Shown here in pieces: positions 12,053-14,894 of a stretch of DNA of 14,894 bases; within the stretch, counting starts at the first letter, position 1; each line of letters opens with the position of its first letter. The position numbers and the translations under genes are program-made. Below the pieces are notes generated by a model. That model ran no database searches. It was not told the origin of the DNA and worked only from the letters and a program-made list of their open reading frames with translations. The DNA comes from Solirubrobacterales bacterium (GTDB lineage: Bacteria > Actinomycetota > Thermoleophilia > Solirubrobacterales > Solirubrobacteraceae): the NCBI GenBank assembly GCA_019240015.1, contig JAFAZB010000257.1, positions 1-14,894 on the forward strand. The letters are read 5' to 3'.

Positions 12053-14605
12053 ATGGGTGACTCCACCCCCTTTCCGAGTCCTGCCACAATCGCACGTGCG
12101 GAGCGCTTGACGCACGAGCGGTTCGTCTACGAGGGCGAATCGCTGGAAGAGGCGCTCGCGCCCGGCTCGGCGCGCCGCCGCGCATTGGACGCAGCGCTGC
12201 TGGAGATCGACGGGGGCAACAAGCAGCCTTCGATCGAATGGCGGCGCAAGTTCTCGCTGCTGCTCGGGTTGGAGCGGCTGCTGTCCGAGGAAGAGCCCCA
12301 CCTGGCCGATGACACAGTGCTCTCGGCGCATCAGGTCGACGCCCTGTCCGGCACGCTGACGGCGCTGCTCGCCGAGGCCCAGCGCAACGGCAACAGCTCT
12401 TTCAACGGCGCGGACCGTGGCGACGGAGCGGGCCGCGCCCCGATCGCCGATCCGCCGCAGCTCGCCTCGGCCGCGATCCCAGGCGAGGAGGACGAGGAGC
12501 TCGACCTCGACGAGGAGCCCGAGGACGAAGAGCCGCAGGACTGGCAGGACGAGGAAGACGGCGAGGGCGAGCGGTTCGAGGAGCAACCCGAGGACCCGAA
12601 CGCCGCCAGGCGGTTCTGGTTCGAGCACGCGACCGGCGCCGGCAAGACGGTCGCCGCGCTCGGCTTCGTCGAGGCCTCGCGCACCGGCGGTGTGCTGATC
12701 CTCACCCACCGCCGCAACCTCGTCGACCAGTTCAACGGCGAGCTGCGCGATCGCGGCTACCGCGGGCGGATCAGCGCGCCGCTGCTGAACGGCCACGACG
12801 CCGCCAATGGACCGGTGACCGTAGAGACCTATCAGTGGTTCGTGCGCAACGCCGACCGCGTCTCCGACGCCTACACGATCGTGATCTGCGACGAGGCCCA
12901 CACTGCCCTCGGCGAGAAGACCTCCGCCGCGATCCGGCGCTGGGCGGGACCGATCTTCATCGGGATGACGGCCACGGGAGCGCTGATCGCTCGGCACGTC
13001 ACGGACCTGTTCCCGACCCAGACCTCGCGCTTCGACCTCGCCCAGGCAGCCCGGCGAGGGGTCATCGCGCCGTTGCGCTGCATCCGCATCCCTCCCGGGC
13101 CAGGAGTGCGGACGATCGCCAAGGTCCCGCTGCGCCGCGGCGAGGTGGACACCGAGTTCGACCAGGAGATGCTGGCCGAGCTGCTGGACCAGACCCCGTT
13201 CAACATGGCGATCGCCGACCTCTACAAAACGCGCTTCAACGGGGTTCCGGGCGTGGTCTACGCCGCGGGTGTGCGCCACGCCTACAACGTCGCGCACTCC
13301 TTCCGCGAAGTGGGCATCAAGGCGCAGGCGGTCTCAGGTGAGACCCCCAAGCGCCAGCTGGCGCGGATCCTCGCCGACTACGAATCCGGCAAGGTCGACG
13401 TGCTGGTCAACGCCCAGCTGCTCGCCGAGGGCTGGAACAGCCCGCGGGCTACGATCTGCATGCATCTCGCGCCGACCGCATCGAAGCGGATCTACCAGCA
13501 GCGGGTGGGTCGCGTCACCCGGCGCCACCCCGGTAAGGAAGCGGGGATCGTGGTCGACTTCGTGCACCCGGCGACCAAGCACGACGACCCCGTGGTCACG
13601 CTGCACTCGCTGCTCGATCGCGACGTGTATCGGGGTGGAGCGATCGTGGTCGGGCCGGTGCGCCGGGGCCGTGGACGCCGGGTGCGGGTGGAACGGCGAG
13701 TGCTTCCGGTCACGCCCGATCCCGAGCGCCGGGCCGAGGTGTTCGAACGGGAGCTGTGGCGGATCGCGGTCGAGCACCTCGATTACGGCGAGCAGCACGT
13801 GTGGGCCGCGCTGGCGGGCGCGCGTGTGGCGGGCAACGGGTGGCGACGCGCCAAGGCGATGCTCCACTTCGACCGCGGCGGCGAGCTCAAGCGACGCTTC
13901 CTGCTGACCGCGGTGCAGCGCAACCGCAACCCCCAGCTGAGGCTGCGTGCGCTCCAAGAGATTGCGGCCAGCCGTGACGCCGAGGCATTCGACACCGCTA
14001 TCGACATCATGGCCGGGTGGCCCCGGGACGAACGGCGCGAGGGGGTCAAGATCATGCTCCAGGCGCTCGCCGAGCGGCGGATCGGTCGTCGTGACCAGGC
14101 CAACGCCTGGATCTGGCGGATGGCCGAGTACACCCGTGAGGTGCACGAGGAGTACGCGGTTCAGCGCTGGCCCGAGACCAAGCGCCTGCTGGGGCTGCTG
14201 GTCAACTCCAGCGGCGCAGCGCACGCGCGCAACGCCCGCCGGCTGGTGCATGCCTCCCGCAAGGAAGACCGCCGGCTGTCGGCGGCCCTGCTGGCGGCCG
14301 CGCTGGCGCACACGCCGGAAGCCGAGGAGGCGCTGCGGGGGGCCCGCACCAGGATGGCGCGCAAGCCCGCGGCACTCGCGCGCGAGCTGTTGCGCAACTT
14401 CCCGAAGGGCAGGCGCGGCAAGAGCAGACGTCGTCGCAAGGGCGCGGGCGCCGGCGAGGCCGAGTCCGAGGGTGGGGTGCCTGCGACCACGCTCGAGACC
14501 GGCGCGGAGGATCAGGAGCTCGACGCCGGTGAGGACGCCGACGCGGCGGAGGATGAGGAAGAGGTCAGGGGCGAATCGGGGGCGGACGCGGAAGAGGCTG
14601 CCTAG
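12053..14605 (+). CDS. Superfamily 2 DEAD/DEAH helicase with acidic insertion and charged C-terminal tail
   Basis: An 850-residue SF2 ATPase resembling the SSL2/type I restriction R-subunit-like helicases. N-terminal region 1-86; Q-motif-like SAHQVDAL at 91-98; then a polar and acidic stretch (112-186, with 24 Asp/Glu among residues 145-181). Motor motifs follow: I ATGAGKT (193-199), Ia LTHRRNLVDQF, II DEAH (280-283), III TAT (306-308), IV VVYAAG (400-405), V LAEGWNSP (457-464) and VI QRVGRVTR (483-490). Residues 560-785 are helical, with no known domain that I can name. The end is a basic patch (785-797) and an acidic tail (803-850). It should couple ATP hydrolysis to nucleic-acid remodelling. 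No nuclease, methyltransferase or other defence partner is adjacent. ATG 12053 directly follows an in-frame TGA and has no ribosome binding site; TTG 12107, with GGAG upstream, is an alternative. Confidence 0.9.
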   Translation: MGDSTPFPSPATIARAERLTHERFVYEGESLEEALAPGSARRRALDAALLEIDGGNKQPSIEWRRKFSLLLGLERLLSEEEPHLADDTVLSAHQVDALSGTLTALLAEAQRNGNSSFNGADRGDGAGRAPIADPPQLASAAIPGEEDEELDLDEEPEDEEPQDWQDEEDGEGERFEEQPEDPNAARRFWFEHATGAGKTVAALGFVEASRTGGVLILTHRRNLVDQFNGELRDRGYRGRISAPLLNGHDAANGPVTVETYQWFVRNADRVSDAYTIVICDEAHTALGEKTSAAIRRWAGPIFIGMTATGALIARHVTDLFPTQTSRFDLAQAARRGVIAPLRCIRIPPGPGVRTIAKVPLRRGEVDTEFDQEMLAELLDQTPFNMAIADLYKTRFNGVPGVVYAAGVRHAYNVAHSFREVGIKAQAVSGETPKRQLARILADYESGKVDVLVNAQLLAEGWNSPRATICMHLAPTASKRIYQQRVGRVTRRHPGKEAGIVVDFVHPATKHDDPVVTLHSLLDRDVYRGGAIVVGPVRRGRGRRVRVERRVLPVTPDPERRAEVFERELWRIAVEHLDYGEQHVWAALAGARVAGNGWRRAKAMLHFDRGGELKRRFLLTAVQRNRNPQLRLRALQEIAASRDAEAFDTAIDIMAGWPRDERREGVKIMLQALAERRIGRRDQANAWIWRMAEYTREVHEEYAVQRWPETKRLLGLLVNSSGAAHARNARRLVHASRKEDRRLSAALLAAALAHTPEAEEALRGARTRMARKPAALARELLRNFPKGRRGKSRRRRKGAGAGEAESEGGVPATTLETGAEDQELDAGEDADAAEDEEEVRGESGADAEEAA

Positions 14606-14894
14606 GGCTCCAGGTGCACTTCGCCGGCTCCCAGGGCAACACGCTCGGTGCCGGTGTCGACGAGCAGCCGGCCGTGCTGATCGATTCCGACCGCGCACCC
14701 CTGCCCGCCCGACCAGCGCACCTGCTTGCCACGTAGCGCGTCTCGCTCCCGAGCGGCGGCCAGCACCGCGGGCGGCTCGGCAGCGAGCCAGAGCTCGAGC
14801 GATTCCAGCACTCGCCCAAGCGTCGGCTCGATCGCCTGCTGATCCAGCCCGAGGGTGCCTGCCGAGTCGCGGAGCTCGGGCGGAAAGTCCTCTT
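14602..14894 (-). CDS. birA: Biotin-[acetyl-CoA-carboxylase] ligase, C-terminal part (5' end outside window)
   Basis: The frame is open from the window edge (first full codon at 14892) and gives the last 96 residues of a BirA-type protein. It begins EDFPPELRDSAGTLGL, continues with a helix RVLESLELWLAAEPPAVLAAARERDALRGKQVRW and closes with GIDQHGRLLV...VALGAGEVHLEP. This matches the end of the catalytic domain plus the SH3-like C-terminal domain of biotin-protein ligases, where LRGxxV and DxxGxLLV...GEVxL are usual. The enzyme activates biotin with ATP and attaches it to the carboxylase carrier lysine. The catalytic GRGRxxR motif and any N-terminal HTH would lie outside the window. The minus-strand frame has no interruption. 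Its stop shares bases with the stop of the convergent helicase. Confidence 0.85.
   Translation of the reverse strand, partial: EDFPPELRDSAGTLGLDQQAIEPTLGRVLESLELWLAAEPPAVLAAARERDALRGKQVRWSGGQGCAVGIDQHGRLLVDTGTERVALGAGEVHLEP

Noticed and set aside
12002..13297. 431-codon open frame on the minus strand opposite the helicase
   Set aside because: It is antisense to conserved helicase motifs, and its translation is low-complexity with no recognisable domain. Long antisense frames are expected in GC-rich genes.
12053..14605. Helicase as part of a restriction or other defence island
   Set aside because: No methyltransferase, nuclease, integrase or known defence partner lies on either side; the neighbours are birA and a thioredoxin-like gene.
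13334..14698. 454-codon open frame on the minus strand opposite the helicase 3' half and birA
   Set aside because: The same compositional artefact. It runs through the birA gene in a different frame and carries Arg/Pro/His-rich sequence without family features.
1..14894. CRISPR array, tRNA, rRNA, IS element or prophage attachment site
   Set aside because: There are no spaced direct repeats, cloverleaf, transposase frame or terminal inverted repeats. The only tandem repeat is the coding 21-bp unit at 3746-3808.

Overview
This 14.9 kb window is very GC-rich chromosomal DNA, packed with genes and using many GTG and TTG starts. GC-ending codons dominate throughout. The proteins (an AAC(2')-I-type acetyltransferase, a GalT of the actinobacterial sort, a Wzm/Wzt pair, a BirA C-terminus) suggest Actinomycetota, perhaps a Thermoleophilia/Solirubrobacterales-type organism. 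That placement is inference; there is no rRNA or tRNA here to fix it.

Layout from left to right. (1) 2-403 (+): 3' part of an aminoglycoside 2'-N-acetyltransferase-like gene. (2) 416-2926 (-): GT4 glycosyltransferase, then a HicA/HicB toxin-antitoxin pair, then a GT2 glycosyltransferase that starts on the last bases of hicB. (3) 2972-6012 (+): TagA/WecG-type GT26 glycosyltransferase coupled by GTGA to a 682-residue polytopic membrane protein that looks like a GT-C enzyme. (4) 5968-11869 (-): one tightly spaced run of eight genes in transcription order: TlpA-like thioredoxin lipoprotein, GNAT acetyltransferase, galT, dtd, wzm (ABC permease), wzt (ABC ATPase with carbohydrate-binding C-terminus), a 121-residue coiled-coil protein and a second GT4 glycosyltransferase. 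(5) 11870-12052: the only sizeable intergenic region, between divergent genes. (6) 12053-14605 (+): an 850-residue SF2 helicase with an acidic insertion inside its motor. (7) 14602-14894 (-): 3' end of a birA-type biotin-protein ligase, whose stop codon overlaps that of the helicase.

The central theme is synthesis and ABC-dependent export of a cell-surface glycopolymer. A GT26 enzyme would add an early sugar to an undecaprenyl-diphosphate-linked primer. GT2 and GT4 enzymes would extend the chain in the cytoplasm, Wzm/Wzt would export it after recognising the chain end, and the GT-C-like protein could decorate it outside the membrane. GalT may supply UDP-galactose. The combination resembles the TagA + TagGH logic of wall teichoic acid or the Wzm/Wzt O-antigen pathway.

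The most interesting points are a HicAB pair wired into a glycosyltransferase operon with a 94-nt toxin/antitoxin overlap, an acidic insertion separating the Q motif from Walker A in the helicase, a small uncharacterised coiled-coil protein next to Wzt, and an internal heptapeptide repeat in the GT26 tail. I found no CRISPR array, tRNA, rRNA, insertion sequence or attachment site.
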